From the NCBI GenBank assembly GCA_018806915.1, contig JAGKQI010000105.1:1550001-1614000 (forward strand): 64,000 nt of DNA, read 5' to 3'. The stretch's first letter is position 1. Each line of letters starts with the position of its first letter. The position numbers and the translations under genes are program-made. Shown here in pieces: positions 50,785 through 59,669 of the stretch. The stretch is from Phytophthora colocasiae. Lineage: Eukaryota > Oomycota > Peronosporomycetes > Peronosporales > Peronosporaceae. The notes under the pieces were generated by a model. It did not search any database. It saw nothing but the letters and a program-made list of their open reading frames with translations, and was not told the origin of the DNA.

Positions 50785-51672
50785 TGTAACTTCTTTCCCC
50801 GTGTCCCCAACCTGCTTCACGTCGGGCAGATCAAGTGGAGGCCAGCACTGCGCTGTGTGGTCTCGCCGGGTTCTTGTCTTATCGCGTACACTTCAACGTC
50901 AATAACACTCGTCGGGCTCAGCTCACCTGCGCCGGAACGTCGCCGTCCCTATTTGTATTCACTCTCAACAAGGTAAAATAAAGAACACGACTTGCTCTCT
51001 ACTCTACTTCTCAACTAGTCTTCCGTCCAAACAACCGTCGACACTAAAAATTGCCCTTGGATCCCGTCCTAAACGTTGAGGAATCTCGACTAATGACCCG
51101 TTCCCGATGGCCCGTCGTCGGTCCGGTCCTCCACCGTCCAGTACCGCCCAAAACCCAACTGCAGTCCCTTCAATCGCTCGTCCTTCCAACTCCTCTCGGT
51201 CGCCGTCCAGAGTCTCCACTACGCTCTGTCCGTCGAAGTCGTTCGTCTCTCAGTCGCCGTCCAGAACACCACCTGTGCTCCGTCCGTCGAAGTTCTCAAC
51301 TCGGTCGCCGTCCAGAACACCAACTGTGCTCCGTCCGTCGAAGTTCTCAACTCGGTCGCCGTCCAGAACACCAACTGTGCTCCGTCTTTCCACTACTTGC
51401 TCTTTTCACAACTGACAGTCTCTGCCTAGCCGTCGTAGTCGTCCGTTTCGCTCTCACACCGCTGCTCGCTAGCCTTGCGTCCCATGAGACGGCTGCTCCA
51501 CTAAGTCGCAGTTGTTACATGCTCGTTTCATTCCGGAGATTCCTTGCACTTCAACATCATTCGCCTAGCGATCTTCACCATCAAACCGTTGGCTCACACG
51601 TCCAGCATCCACATCACGCCGCACGCCATCAACCGTCATCGCTTTGTCAATCAATAGGCTTGTCCTATTACA
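50785..51672 (-). repeat. 3' LTR (left copy) of young Gypsy element
   Basis: 888 bp. Contains about four degenerate copies of a 51-bp unit (about 51190-51393), the last two nearly perfect. Preceded inside the element by a purine tract GGAGAAGGCG (minus strand). The first LTR bases TGTAA supply the pol stop codon TAA. Confidence 0.93.
51190..51393. repeat. 51-bp tandem repeats within the LTR
   Basis: Units containing CCGTCGAAGTTCTCAACTCG and CGCCGTCCAGAACACCA repeat about every 51 bp. The same array is in the other LTR at about 60074-60277. Possibly transcription-factor sites; no direct evidence. Confidence 0.75.
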
Positions 51673-54600
51673 CGCCTTCTCCAATCTCAGAGTCTTCCAC
51701 GACTCTGCCGGCCTGAAAGAGCTGCTCATACTCTCGCAGTGATACCCATCTTCGTTCTTCATTGGCATCGTCCGGTGCATTCGCTCGTCGTTTTCTGGCA
51801 TCCCGTTGTGGTTGCAATTCCACCTCCAAGACATACTGTCCTGCAGCGTTTCTTCTTCTTCGCCGTCGCAACTCCACCATCGGTCCACATTGCTGCTCGC
51901 CATCATCCTTACTCGGAGCTGTTCGTTGCGTTCGTTTTGCAGGTTCTCGCGTCGTTGCTGCGTTAACTGGAGCCGTCGTTGCTCCCACAATCTCTCTTGT
52001 CGTCTCTGCATCTGACGTCCGTTCGACCGTGCCTTCATCAATCAATTCGTCCAAGATGTCGTCCGCTGCTTTCTGCAAATACTCGGCAGGGTAGTGATAT
52101 GCCACCAAAAATGACACATGCGCTATTATCAGTTCGCCTTCGTCGTTCTGATCTTCTCGTTGCAGTAGGAAGTTATCAAAACCCGCCGGTTCCAACACCT
52201 TCAACGGTCCAATCCAATTGTGCACAAACTTCGAAGTCTTAGCTCCGCGTGGAGGTCTATACATCCAAACTTTGTCACCACTAACAAATGTTCGTCGTTT
52301 TCTTGTTCTCCGGTTGTAGTACTTCGCTTGTCGCTCTTGTTCACGCTTTCGAGCTTCTTCCGCGCATTCAACACTGTCTTTTAGCGTCGTTACTAGTTTT
52401 CGATGGTATTCCGTCAAATCTCCCGCTTCCGTCACGTGTGTAGCTCGAAACAACTCGTTCGGCGTCCGTAGCTTCCGTCCCATCATTAGTTCATTAGGAG
52501 ATAGCGCCACTGTCGAATGTCTTCCCGAACTGTAGGAATACACTGCGAAGTCCACCCAATTATCCCAATCACACTGTTTCTCGTCGCTCATGTACGTTGC
52601 TACACAGTCTTTCCATGTGCGATGAAATCGTTCAACTAATCCAATCATTTGCGGTCGATATGGTACAGGATTCTTCTGTTGCGCCTGTAACAAGTACATC
52701 AACTCGTCGATCACCTTGCCAGTCAATTCCGGTGCTCCATCCGTCAGCAATTCACGAAATGGTCCGAATTTCAACACGATGTTCTTCATCAAGAAAGCTG
52801 CCACATTCTCAGCTTTGTGCGTCTCCACCGTAGTTGCTACTGCATATCTCGTCACGTATTCTACTGCTGCGATCACGTATCGTTGTCCGTTGTCCCCAAC
52901 AGGTAGCGGCCCTGCCACATCTAACGCCCAACGATCTCCAACGTTTCCACCTCTCAGACTTCTCAATGGCGGTATAACATCACGCGGTCTCGCTTTTCGA
53001 CTTCCACAATCTTGACATCCACGCACCCAACGTCGTACTTCTCTCGCCAGGTTCGGCCACCAATAAATTTGTGCCACTCGCGCTTGTGTATGTGTCGTTC
53101 TTAGATGTCCAGCCCAAATCGAATCATGGCACTCTTTAAATGCCAACGCCCACAGTGCAGGTGGTAAAATCACACGTATTCCCTCCAGCGTTTCGATCAC
53201 AGCCAACCCGTAACTCGTCGTGACATGCATGTTCCTGTACTCACCCTCCTTGATCAAGTTTTGCACCATTTTGCTCTTCATTTGTGCGTCCGCGATCTCT
53301 TCGTCTGTCAATTGCAATGTGTCGCCGTGTTCTCTTCGCTGCCATCGTTCTTTCGCACTACGTTCGGAAAGTTGGTATCGCTGGCTTTGTGACATTGGTA
53401 CTCGGTGCTGCACGTCATCCGGTCCTCGTATCAGCTCATCGCCGCCCATAGCTCGACCTTCCGTGGTTCTTGTCTGCCTCGCTGGTCGTCTAACATTGTT
53501 CCTTTCGTTCGCTGGTTTCGGTTCGTTCACGGCACTCACGATCCGTCGTTCAGGCTCGTTATTAGCATCGTCATCGGCATCGTTGTCGGCGTCTCCATCG
53601 GCATTGTCGTCGGCGTCGTCATCATACACTAACTGCACCTCCCGCGACTCGCTGGTTGTTCGTTTTAGCGCTTCACGTCGTGATAATGGTCTCTTCTTCG
53701 TCAGTGTCTTTGTTGTCGCAGTATTTCGCCGCCTAGTGTCCATCGTATTCGTTTTGTGTCGTCCACTAACCGTCCGTCGATCACGACTCGTAGCATTAGG
53801 TTGTCGTACTGCACTTGCATTCCGCTTTTCAACAGGGGCACGTGTTGTCGCACTCGTTTGCATCTCTATTGCACTGCACGCCTTCTCCAGCCCTGAACCA
53901 TTGCCTTCACCAAGTTCTTCGTATCCATAAGCTCGTACGTCACCTTCATTACTCAGTGCCGTTTGCTGTATACCACTGACCTCGTTCTCGTCATGTACTG
54001 TAGCTCGTTCTTTTGCTTGTGTTGTAGGCGTTCGTTCGTCAACAGGATCACCATCACCCAAGTTCCTTTCTGAGTCTTGTCCTCGTGGTGTGTCGCCATG
54101 GTTCTCACCGTCATCCGCCATAGTTCCACCAGCCGTAGCCGTAATAGACATCACACTCAATCTCGGGGCCCTTCTTCTTTTCTTTCGTCTTCGGCCCGCC
54201 GCCGCCTTCACCTTATACATCACTGGTGCTCTCGACAACGCATCCGCAACTACATTTGTGTTTCCAGGTCTGTATTCCACGTCAAAGTCGTACTCTTGCA
54301 GTGTCAACGCCCATCGGTGCAATTTGCCGGTTAAATTTGTGCTCGTCATCAACCACTTGAGTGCAGCGTGATCAGTGACTATCACGAATCTCCGTCCATA
54401 CAGGTAGGGTCGAAACAATTTTATCGCCCACACTACTGCCAGACATTCTAACTCCGTTATACCGTACTTGGTTTCAGCTTCATTATTAACTTTGCTCGCG
54501 TACGCCACAGGCCTCCAACCGTCACCATCGTTCTGCATTAGACTCGCCCCCAAGCCTATCGTACTCGCATCGGTAACTAGTCGAAAAGGAAGTTGGAAAT

Positions 54601-56086
54601 CAGGGTAGCGTAACACAGGTTTCGTAGTTAACACTCGTTTCACTTCTTCAAACGCAGCATCTTGCGATGGCCCCCAATCCCAATGCACGTTCTTCCTCAA
54701 CAGCTTCGTTAGTGGCTCCATCATCGATCCGAACCCCTTCACGAATTTTCGGTAGTATCCAGCCAAGTGCACGAACCGCTTCACTTCCGTAGCGTCCGTC
54801 GGTTTCGGAAAGTCACGTACAGCGTTCACCAGTCGATCCAGTGGTCGCACACCTTCCTTACTAAGTTCATGCCCGAGATACTCCATCGTCTCCGTTGCAA
54901 ATACACATTTCTTCAGCTTCAAAGTCAACCCAGCACTGGACAATCGTTCCAGCACACACGCCAACTCCAAAATGTGTCGTTCGATCCCGCCTCTAGTGTA
55001 GATCACGATGTCATCTAGGTAGACTAAGCACGTAGTCCAGGTTAATCCTCGTAATACACTGTTCATCATACGTTGAAATGTCGATGGTGCGTTCATCAGT
55101 CCGAATGGCATCCTCGTAAACTGGTACAGTCCTTGCTTCGTAGTAAAGGCTGTCTTCGCTTTGTCATTCAGTGCCATCAAAATTTGCCAATAACCCGCTT
55201 TCAAATCAAGAGTAGTGAACAGCAAAGAACCACCCAAAGATTCCAAAGTCTCATCAATTCGTGGTAGCGGATACACATCTCTTCGAGTGATCTTGTTCAA
55301 TGCTCTGTAATCTACACAGAACCGTACTTCGCCATCCTTTTTACGCACTAGGACCACAGGAAATCCCCATGCTCCGTTGCCCTCTTCGATCACGCCCGCA
55401 GCCAACATCTTCTTCACGTTTTCTTCAATAATGGCATCTTCCGTCTGAGCTTGACGTTTTCGTTTCATCATGATCGGTGCCGCGTCGCCGGTATCAATGT
55501 GGTGCTCAACAGGTAGCGCTGTGGCAGGTGGACAGTCATCTTTGTTCGTCAATAGTTCCGGATAAGCTCGCAATAGCTTCAAGATCAGCTCGCGACTCTC
55601 TGTGTCCTGCACTCCAGTCACCACTTCATTCTCGTTGTCCAGCGGCTTGCCGTCACTCATCTCGTTTAACCACTGCTTCAGTCGATCTCGCTGCAATGCA
55701 CCATTCATTTCTAGTATCTCAACATCTTCATCCAGAGGTATCCACGTGCCGAGATCCTTCTTCGCTGGTAGCTTCACTCTTCCGTTCGCTGAGTTCACCA
55801 TTGGCACCCATGCTTTGCCGTTCTGCACCGTTGTCACCGTGGCACTCAACATCACCGCACCCGTTCGTCTACTCGGTACAAATATGCCAACTTCACCGTC
55901 AGGAGCTGCTACCGCTACTTCCACCGAAGTCACTGCTCTTCCCTGCAATTGCGTCCGCTTAGCCATCCTCACTGCCGCAACTCGCGCACCGTTCGCTTCA
56001 TTCTCACTTCTCTTCGTAGTGTGAAACGGTATGATCACCTTCCGATCGTCGTCTCGATAGCTCAATTCGTTTCGTTCAAAGTCCAT
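51668..56086 (-). CDS. pol: Gypsy pol: reverse transcriptase, RNase H, integrase
   Basis: 1,472 aa open frame from the ATG at 56086. RT: FCVDYRALNKITRRDVYPLP, FTTLDLKAGYWQI, FGLMNAPSTFQRMMN and the catalytic LVYLDDIVIYT. RNase H: LVTDASTIGLGA, TELECLAVVWAI, FVIVTDHAALKWL and NVVADALSR. A ~270-aa acidic/Arg-rich spacer follows, then integrase: zinc module (H...H, CQDCGSRK), core ALDVAGPLP, LLTDGAPEL and MIGLVERFHRTWK. After it a basic SH3-like segment (KVWMYRPPRGAKTSKFVHNW) and a disordered tail; no chromodomain seen. It overlaps pro by 25 nt in the -1 frame. The pol frame opens only about 36 nt before its ATG, so it is made either by a second -1 frameshift in that overlap or by reinitiation; no canonical slippery heptamer was found there. 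Confidence 0.95.
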   Translation of the reverse strand: MDFERNELSYRDDDRKVIIPFHTTKRSENEANGARVAAVRMAKRTQLQGRAVTSVEVAVAAPDGEVGIFVPSRRTGAVMLSATVTTVQNGKAWVPMVNSANGRVKLPAKKDLGTWIPLDEDVEILEMNGALQRDRLKQWLNEMSDGKPLDNENEVVTGVQDTESRELILKLLRAYPELLTNKDDCPPATALPVEHHIDTGDAAPIMMKRKRQAQTEDAIIEENVKKMLAAGVIEEGNGAWGFPVVLVRKKDGEVRFCVDYRALNKITRRDVYPLPRIDETLESLGGSLLFTTLDLKAGYWQILMALNDKAKTAFTTKQGLYQFTRMPFGLMNAPSTFQRMMNSVLRGLTWTTCLVYLDDIVIYTRGGIERHILELACVLERLSSAGLTLKLKKCVFATETMEYLGHELSKEGVRPLDRLVNAVRDFPKPTDATEVKRFVHLAGYYRKFVKGFGSMMEPLTKLLRKNVHWDWGPSQDAAFEEVKRVLTTKPVLRYPDFQLPFRLVTDASTIGLGASLMQNDGDGWRPVAYASKVNNEAETKYGITELECLAVVWAIKLFRPYLYGRRFVIVTDHAALKWLMTSTNLTGKLHRWALTLQEYDFDVEYRPGNTNVVADALSRAPVMYKVKAAAGRRRKKRRRAPRLSVMSITATAGGTMADDGENHGDTPRGQDSERNLGDGDPVDERTPTTQAKERATVHDENEVSGIQQTALSNEGDVRAYGYEELGEGNGSGLEKACSAIEMQTSATTRAPVEKRNASAVRQPNATSRDRRTVSGRHKTNTMDTRRRNTATTKTLTKKRPLSRREALKRTTSESREVQLVYDDDADDNADGDADNDADDDANNEPERRIVSAVNEPKPANERNNVRRPARQTRTTEGRAMGGDELIRGPDDVQHRVPMSQSQRYQLSERSAKERWQRREHGDTLQLTDEEIADAQMKSKMVQNLIKEGEYRNMHVTTSYGLAVIETLEGIRVILPPALWALAFKECHDSIWAGHLRTTHTQARVAQIYWWPNLAREVRRWVRGCQDCGSRKARPRDVIPPLRSLRGGNVGDRWALDVAGPLPVGDNGQRYVIAAVEYVTRYAVATTVETHKAENVAAFLMKNIVLKFGPFRELLTDGAPELTGKVIDELMYLLQAQQKNPVPYRPQMIGLVERFHRTWKDCVATYMSDEKQCDWDNWVDFAVYSYSSGRHSTVALSPNELMMGRKLRTPNELFRATHVTEAGDLTEYHRKLVTTLKDSVECAEEARKREQERQAKYYNRRTRKRRTFVSGDKVWMYRPPRGAKTSKFVHNWIGPLKVLEPAGFDNFLLQREDQNDEGELIIAHVSFLVAYHYPAEYLQKAADDILDELIDEGTVERTSDAETTREIVGATTAPVNAATTREPAKRTQRTAPSKDDGEQQCGPMVELRRRRRRNAAGQYVLEVELQPQRDARKRRANAPDDANEERRWVSLREYEQLFQAGRVVEDSEIGEGV

Positions 56087-57306
56087 TGTAGCACCGTGCC
56101 GTCGTAAAAGTCAACGCCCAACAGAAAATCACTCGTACAGCCATCGACAATGCATGCATCCACGTCTACCGTCTCACCAAACACAGTCTTAAACTGGAAC
56201 CGCCAAATGCCCACCACGTCTAACAAGAAGCCACCTATTCCTTTAACATAGTCGATAGGCGCGTCTCCTTCGATTCTATCGCCGTGTTTCATCCAATCCG
56301 TTCCAGCAATTGTGTAGCGCGCACAACTGTCCAACTTGATTCCATGCCAGATATTGTTCACCAGCACCGTCGCCGTAGGTAAACCGTCCTCAGAGCTCTC
56401 CGACGCCTCTTCGACTGCCTCACTCGTAGCCGATCGACGTGCATCTTCTCGTAGCCGCTTCACTAACTTCACGGGCACCGGTTTCGAACGCTCGTCGTTG
56501 TCATTTGGTTCCTGATTTGTTTTTCGTCGTTCTCTCCGTTTGTTCAACGATCGTAGACCATCAACCGCTCCTTTGATCCGGTTCAATCGTACTTCGAGGT
56601 CAATGCGAAGCTGTTCCGCCTTCTTTTTCTCCGCCAATTCTCGTTCAGCTTTCAACCGTGCTTGTCGTCTCTGTCGAGCGTCTTTTCGTGCTGCCCGCCG
56701 CACCAATCGTCGCTGTGCAGTCAGTCGTCGTCGCTCTACTTTTTTCTCATCAGGGTCAGTCGCAGGGATCTTCGCGCCTTCTCCAGTTCCAAGCGTTCCC
56801 TTCTTTTGTGATTCCGTGGTTATCGTTCGTACCGTCGGATCGTCATTCAACACCACAGTCTTCTCAGGCCCGTTCACGGTTATTCTCCCAGGCTCCTTCC
56901 TGCCAACGTCGGTATTCGGTCGAGCGTTGTTCACCCTCACACCTTCATCGTAACCACCATTCCGCTGATCCGCTTCGTTTGTTGTTCGCGGGGTCACGTC
57001 GTCCGTGGGCTCGTCATTTGTCGTTTCCAGCATATCTTTCTCCATCGGAACAGTCAGATGTTTCGCTGTTGTCATACCCGGTCGCACCGTCGCCACGTAA
57101 ATTGCCGCTCGTTCCTCATCACGTTCCTCCTCATTTCTTCTCATTCCTGTTATCACTGCATTCACTCGAGCCGCCGCTGGTGTCTGAGGTCCCATCATCG
57201 TCGTAGGTCGTTCGGATGTTGGTTTTTTTTTTTTTTTTTCGTCATCGTTGCTTCGGTTTTCAAGTGCCGTCTCTCGGGGAGTCACATACACACTCGGACG
57301 TCGCAT
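56062..57306 (-). CDS. pro: Gypsy pro: basic domain plus retropepsin
   Basis: 414 aa from ATG 57306, but probably made as a gag-pro fusion by -1 frameshifting, since this frame is open back through the GGGAAAC site at 57330-57336. The N-terminal ~300 residues are charged and Arg-rich (RRLVRRAARKDARQRRQARL). The C-terminus is a retropepsin: active site KLDSCARYTIAG (DSC where most have DSG or DTG), then DACIVDGCTSDFLLGVDFYD, the C-terminal signature. A 17-base A run (T on the plus strand, about 57223-57239) encodes five lysines near the start and is itself slippery. The product would cleave gag and pol. Confidence 0.85.
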   Translation of the reverse strand: MRRPSVYVTPRETALENRSNDDEKKKKKPTSERPTTMMGPQTPAAARVNAVITGMRRNEEERDEERAAIYVATVRPGMTTAKHLTVPMEKDMLETTNDEPTDDVTPRTTNEADQRNGGYDEGVRVNNARPNTDVGRKEPGRITVNGPEKTVVLNDDPTVRTITTESQKKGTLGTGEGAKIPATDPDEKKVERRRLTAQRRLVRRAARKDARQRRQARLKAERELAEKKKAEQLRIDLEVRLNRIKGAVDGLRSLNKRRERRKTNQEPNDNDERSKPVPVKLVKRLREDARRSATSEAVEEASESSEDGLPTATVLVNNIWHGIKLDSCARYTIAGTDWMKHGDRIEGDAPIDYVKGIGGFLLDVVGIWRFQFKTVFGETVDVDACIVDGCTSDFLLGVDFYDGTVLQWTLNETN

Positions 57307-57336
57307 CCCCCGTACTACGCCCGACTTTCGTTTCCC
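57275..57336 (-). promoter_or_regulatory. Putative -1 ribosomal frameshift signal at gag-pro junction
   Basis: On the minus strand the gag frame reads GCG GGA AAC, giving the heptamer G GGA AAC (57336-57330) in the correct phase, 12 nt before the gag stop TAG (57317-57315). Six nt downstream CGGGCG (57323-57318) can pair with CGTCCG (57300-57295). The loop CGGGG (57312-57308) can pair with CCCCG (57279-57275), forming an H-type pseudoknot. Slipping back one base enters the open pro frame. GGGAAAC is a known retroviral gag-pro slip site. The structure is inferred by hand pairing only. Confidence 0.6.
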
Positions 57337-59669
57337 GCTGGCTTCTGCAGTGCTACGGCTCTCTTTTGCAGGTACTCATCGTTACGCTTCTTGGCCTCTT
57401 CGTTAGTGCAGTCTCTCGCAAAGTGTCCACGTTGCTGACACGCATAACATCTCGGCTCCGCGGTACAGTGTGCTGACCAGTGTCCTTCTTTTCCACAGTG
57501 AAAACAGGGTCCAGGTGGTTGCCGTTCTCGTCCTCCAGCCGTCTGGTGTCGTACTTCGACAATTCTGGTCGTGCCATAGTGACCCTCATCAACTGCTGCT
57601 CGTTTCACTGCCGCGGTTGTCGTGGTGGTCTTCTGTCGCTTAGGTCGTGGTACTTCCTTTTCTTCTTCAGAGCTAGAGTCAACCATCGCTCGCTTCGTTA
57701 GTTTTCTCGTCTTCGACTTGGTGGCTTCTGGTTTAACTTTCGGCTTTGCCTTCTTCTCAGGTTTTTGCTTCACCGCCCAGTATCTGCCATTCCAAGATTT
57801 CCCCGGTGGAAACTCATACACTCCTGCAGGTCCGTTGTATATTCCTTGTTGATTGTTGCACACCGCCACTGCTTCTGACACTTGTTTCCTCACTGCATTC
57901 TCGTTCACGAGTTCTCCCGGTTTCTCGATGGGAATCGTCAAAGTACCCACGCCTGGAATTATTACTGTTCGTTTCTCTCCACTGGCTGTCGTCGATACCA
58001 TCGAATCTGGAGGCGTCGACTGATTTGCTCCCAACATTGTCGGTATGGCATAGTCCATCGGGTCATCGATCTCGATCGCCTTCTCTACCGCTTCTTCCAA
58101 CGTTTCTGGTCTCGGTGGTTGCTTCACCAACTGGCGTACTGTCTTGTCAAGGCATCTGTAGAACTGAGCAAGGAACACCCGTTCACTGACTTCGTTCCTA
58201 TCCGCAGCTTCTCGTAATCCAGCAGCGAAATCGGCGTACGGTTCATCTTTAAATCTACATCGGGCGTTTACTCTCGCTTCTGCGGCCGACTTGTCAACTC
58301 GCGGTCCATAACGCCTCAAAAGAGCCACTTTTAACTTCGTCCAGGTACGATCTTTCCTGTGTAAGCGTCGATCCATGTTAACCCACCAACGTGCTGCGCT
58401 CTCCATCAGCTTGTTACCCAGTATGAAATACAGCGAGCGATCAGACCATTCTCCACGTCCTGATTCTCGAGCTCCTTTCAACGCCAAGTCAATACGATCT
58501 ACCCACGTGGACACAGAAGCTCTCGGTGTCGGTGTAAAGCTCGGCAGCTCCAAGTCTTTAATGTTCCTCGCTCGTCGTTTGCGCCGTCCACCTCGTTCTT
58601 CCGATCGTCTGCGCGCTCGTCGCTCATTCCGAACACGTCGTTCTTGCCGATCACGTCGCGCCCTGGGTCGTTCTTGCGACTCACGTCGTCGTCCTCGTTG
58701 TCGTGGTCTCTGATGTCGTCGGTATTCGTCACCCGAGGAGTCACTGGAATCGCTACTTCCTTCGTGGCTGGCATCACTTCCAGAGCTTCCGTTTGAGCTG
58801 TCACTGTTATTGTCATACGGTCGTCCACGATCGCTATCACTGTCGCTGGTGTCCGAACTATCACTACCGGCTGATGGTGGACCTCCACGTGCTACTCGTC
58901 GAGGTGGTGATCTGGATCTTGATCGCCGTGGTTCTCTCCGCTCCTGTCGGTCATTTGATCGTCTGCGTTCGTTTCCCCGCTCGCGTCGTTGATTTCGTGA
59001 TCTCCGATCGCCACTCTCCCGACGTCGGTATTCCTCGCGTCGCGGTCCACGTATACTTCGCCGTCCACTTCGTGACTCTGTACGTTGCTGGTCGTGTCCC
59101 GAGGCGGCTGGTTCCACGTGTCCTTGGGGTTCCATGGCTCCTGTTGGTTCCACGAGCTCCTGTCCCGCCTGAGGTTGCTCCACTTCATCATCATTTACGG
59201 TAGGACCCCGATTCGCCAACTGCGTTGTCAATCTCATCAAGCCCACAGTCAACTCTCGCACTCCCTCCGGCATTGATTCCACATTCGCCGACGAACTACT
59301 AGCTACTGCAGCTTCCAGTCGTTGTACCATCTTCGCCAAATTTTTCAAGTCAGGCCTGGTAGGCTCTTCGTCAGACTTTTCTTCTAATGGTTGCGTGTAT
59401 TCGTCGCTCCAGGACTCGCTGGCTCCGGGTCGATTCCGTTCTTCCGCTTCCATTTCTGCTTCACGACTCGGACCCTCCATATCATCACCGGTGTCGTTGT
59501 CTTCCGTTTTCTCTTCGACATTCCGTGGATTCGGCTTTTTACTGCGCTTCGTTTTCGCCGCACTCGTAGATGCCGTCGCTGTCGCTGTACGTGTGCTCAT
59601 TGCAATTGCTTCTTTCTGTCGTTTCCGTAACTCACGCTTTTTCGATAATAGCCCCTGTATGACCACCAT
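57315..59669 (-). CDS. gag: Gypsy gag with two zinc knuckles
   Basis: 784 aa from an ATG whose A is the last LTR base; the next in-frame ATG (MSTRTATATA) is at 59600 and is an equally good start. The N-terminal half is Arg/Ser/Glu-rich and disordered (RRESGDRRSRNQRRE and similar). A capsid-like helical region lies near residues 400-560 (VSTWVDRIDLALKGARESGR, AARWWVNMDRRLHRKDRTW, VFLAQFYRCLDKTVRQLV). Near the end are two CCHC knuckles: CFHCGKEGHWSAHC and CYACQQRGHFARDC. Stop TAG at 57315. Forms the particle and binds RNA. Confidence 0.93.
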   Translation of the reverse strand: MVVIQGLLSKKRELRKRQKEAIAMSTRTATATASTSAAKTKRSKKPNPRNVEEKTEDNDTGDDMEGPSREAEMEAEERNRPGASESWSDEYTQPLEEKSDEEPTRPDLKNLAKMVQRLEAAVASSSSANVESMPEGVRELTVGLMRLTTQLANRGPTVNDDEVEQPQAGQELVEPTGAMEPQGHVEPAASGHDQQRTESRSGRRSIRGPRREEYRRRESGDRRSRNQRRERGNERRRSNDRQERREPRRSRSRSPPRRVARGGPPSAGSDSSDTSDSDSDRGRPYDNNSDSSNGSSGSDASHEGSSDSSDSSGDEYRRHQRPRQRGRRRESQERPRARRDRQERRVRNERRARRRSEERGGRRKRRARNIKDLELPSFTPTPRASVSTWVDRIDLALKGARESGRGEWSDRSLYFILGNKLMESAARWWVNMDRRLHRKDRTWTKLKVALLRRYGPRVDKSAAEARVNARCRFKDEPYADFAAGLREAADRNEVSERVFLAQFYRCLDKTVRQLVKQPPRPETLEEAVEKAIEIDDPMDYAIPTMLGANQSTPPDSMVSTTASGEKRTVIIPGVGTLTIPIEKPGELVNENAVRKQVSEAVAVCNNQQGIYNGPAGVYEFPPGKSWNGRYWAVKQKPEKKAKPKVKPEATKSKTRKLTKRAMVDSSSEEEKEVPRPKRQKTTTTTAAVKRAAVDEGHYGTTRIVEVRHQTAGGRERQPPGPCFHCGKEGHWSAHCTAEPRCYACQQRGHFARDCTNEEAKKRNDEYLQKRAVALQKPAGNESRA

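Noticed and set aside
51051..51716. Plus-strand 221-codon frame inside the LTR (216-codon version at 59935)
   Set aside because: Repetitive LTR sequence without a conserved protein pattern, and antisense to the element's transcript.
53220..53930. Plus-strand frames across the Gypsy pol (also 54090-59673)
   Set aside because: Antisense shadows of pol and gag coding sequence.
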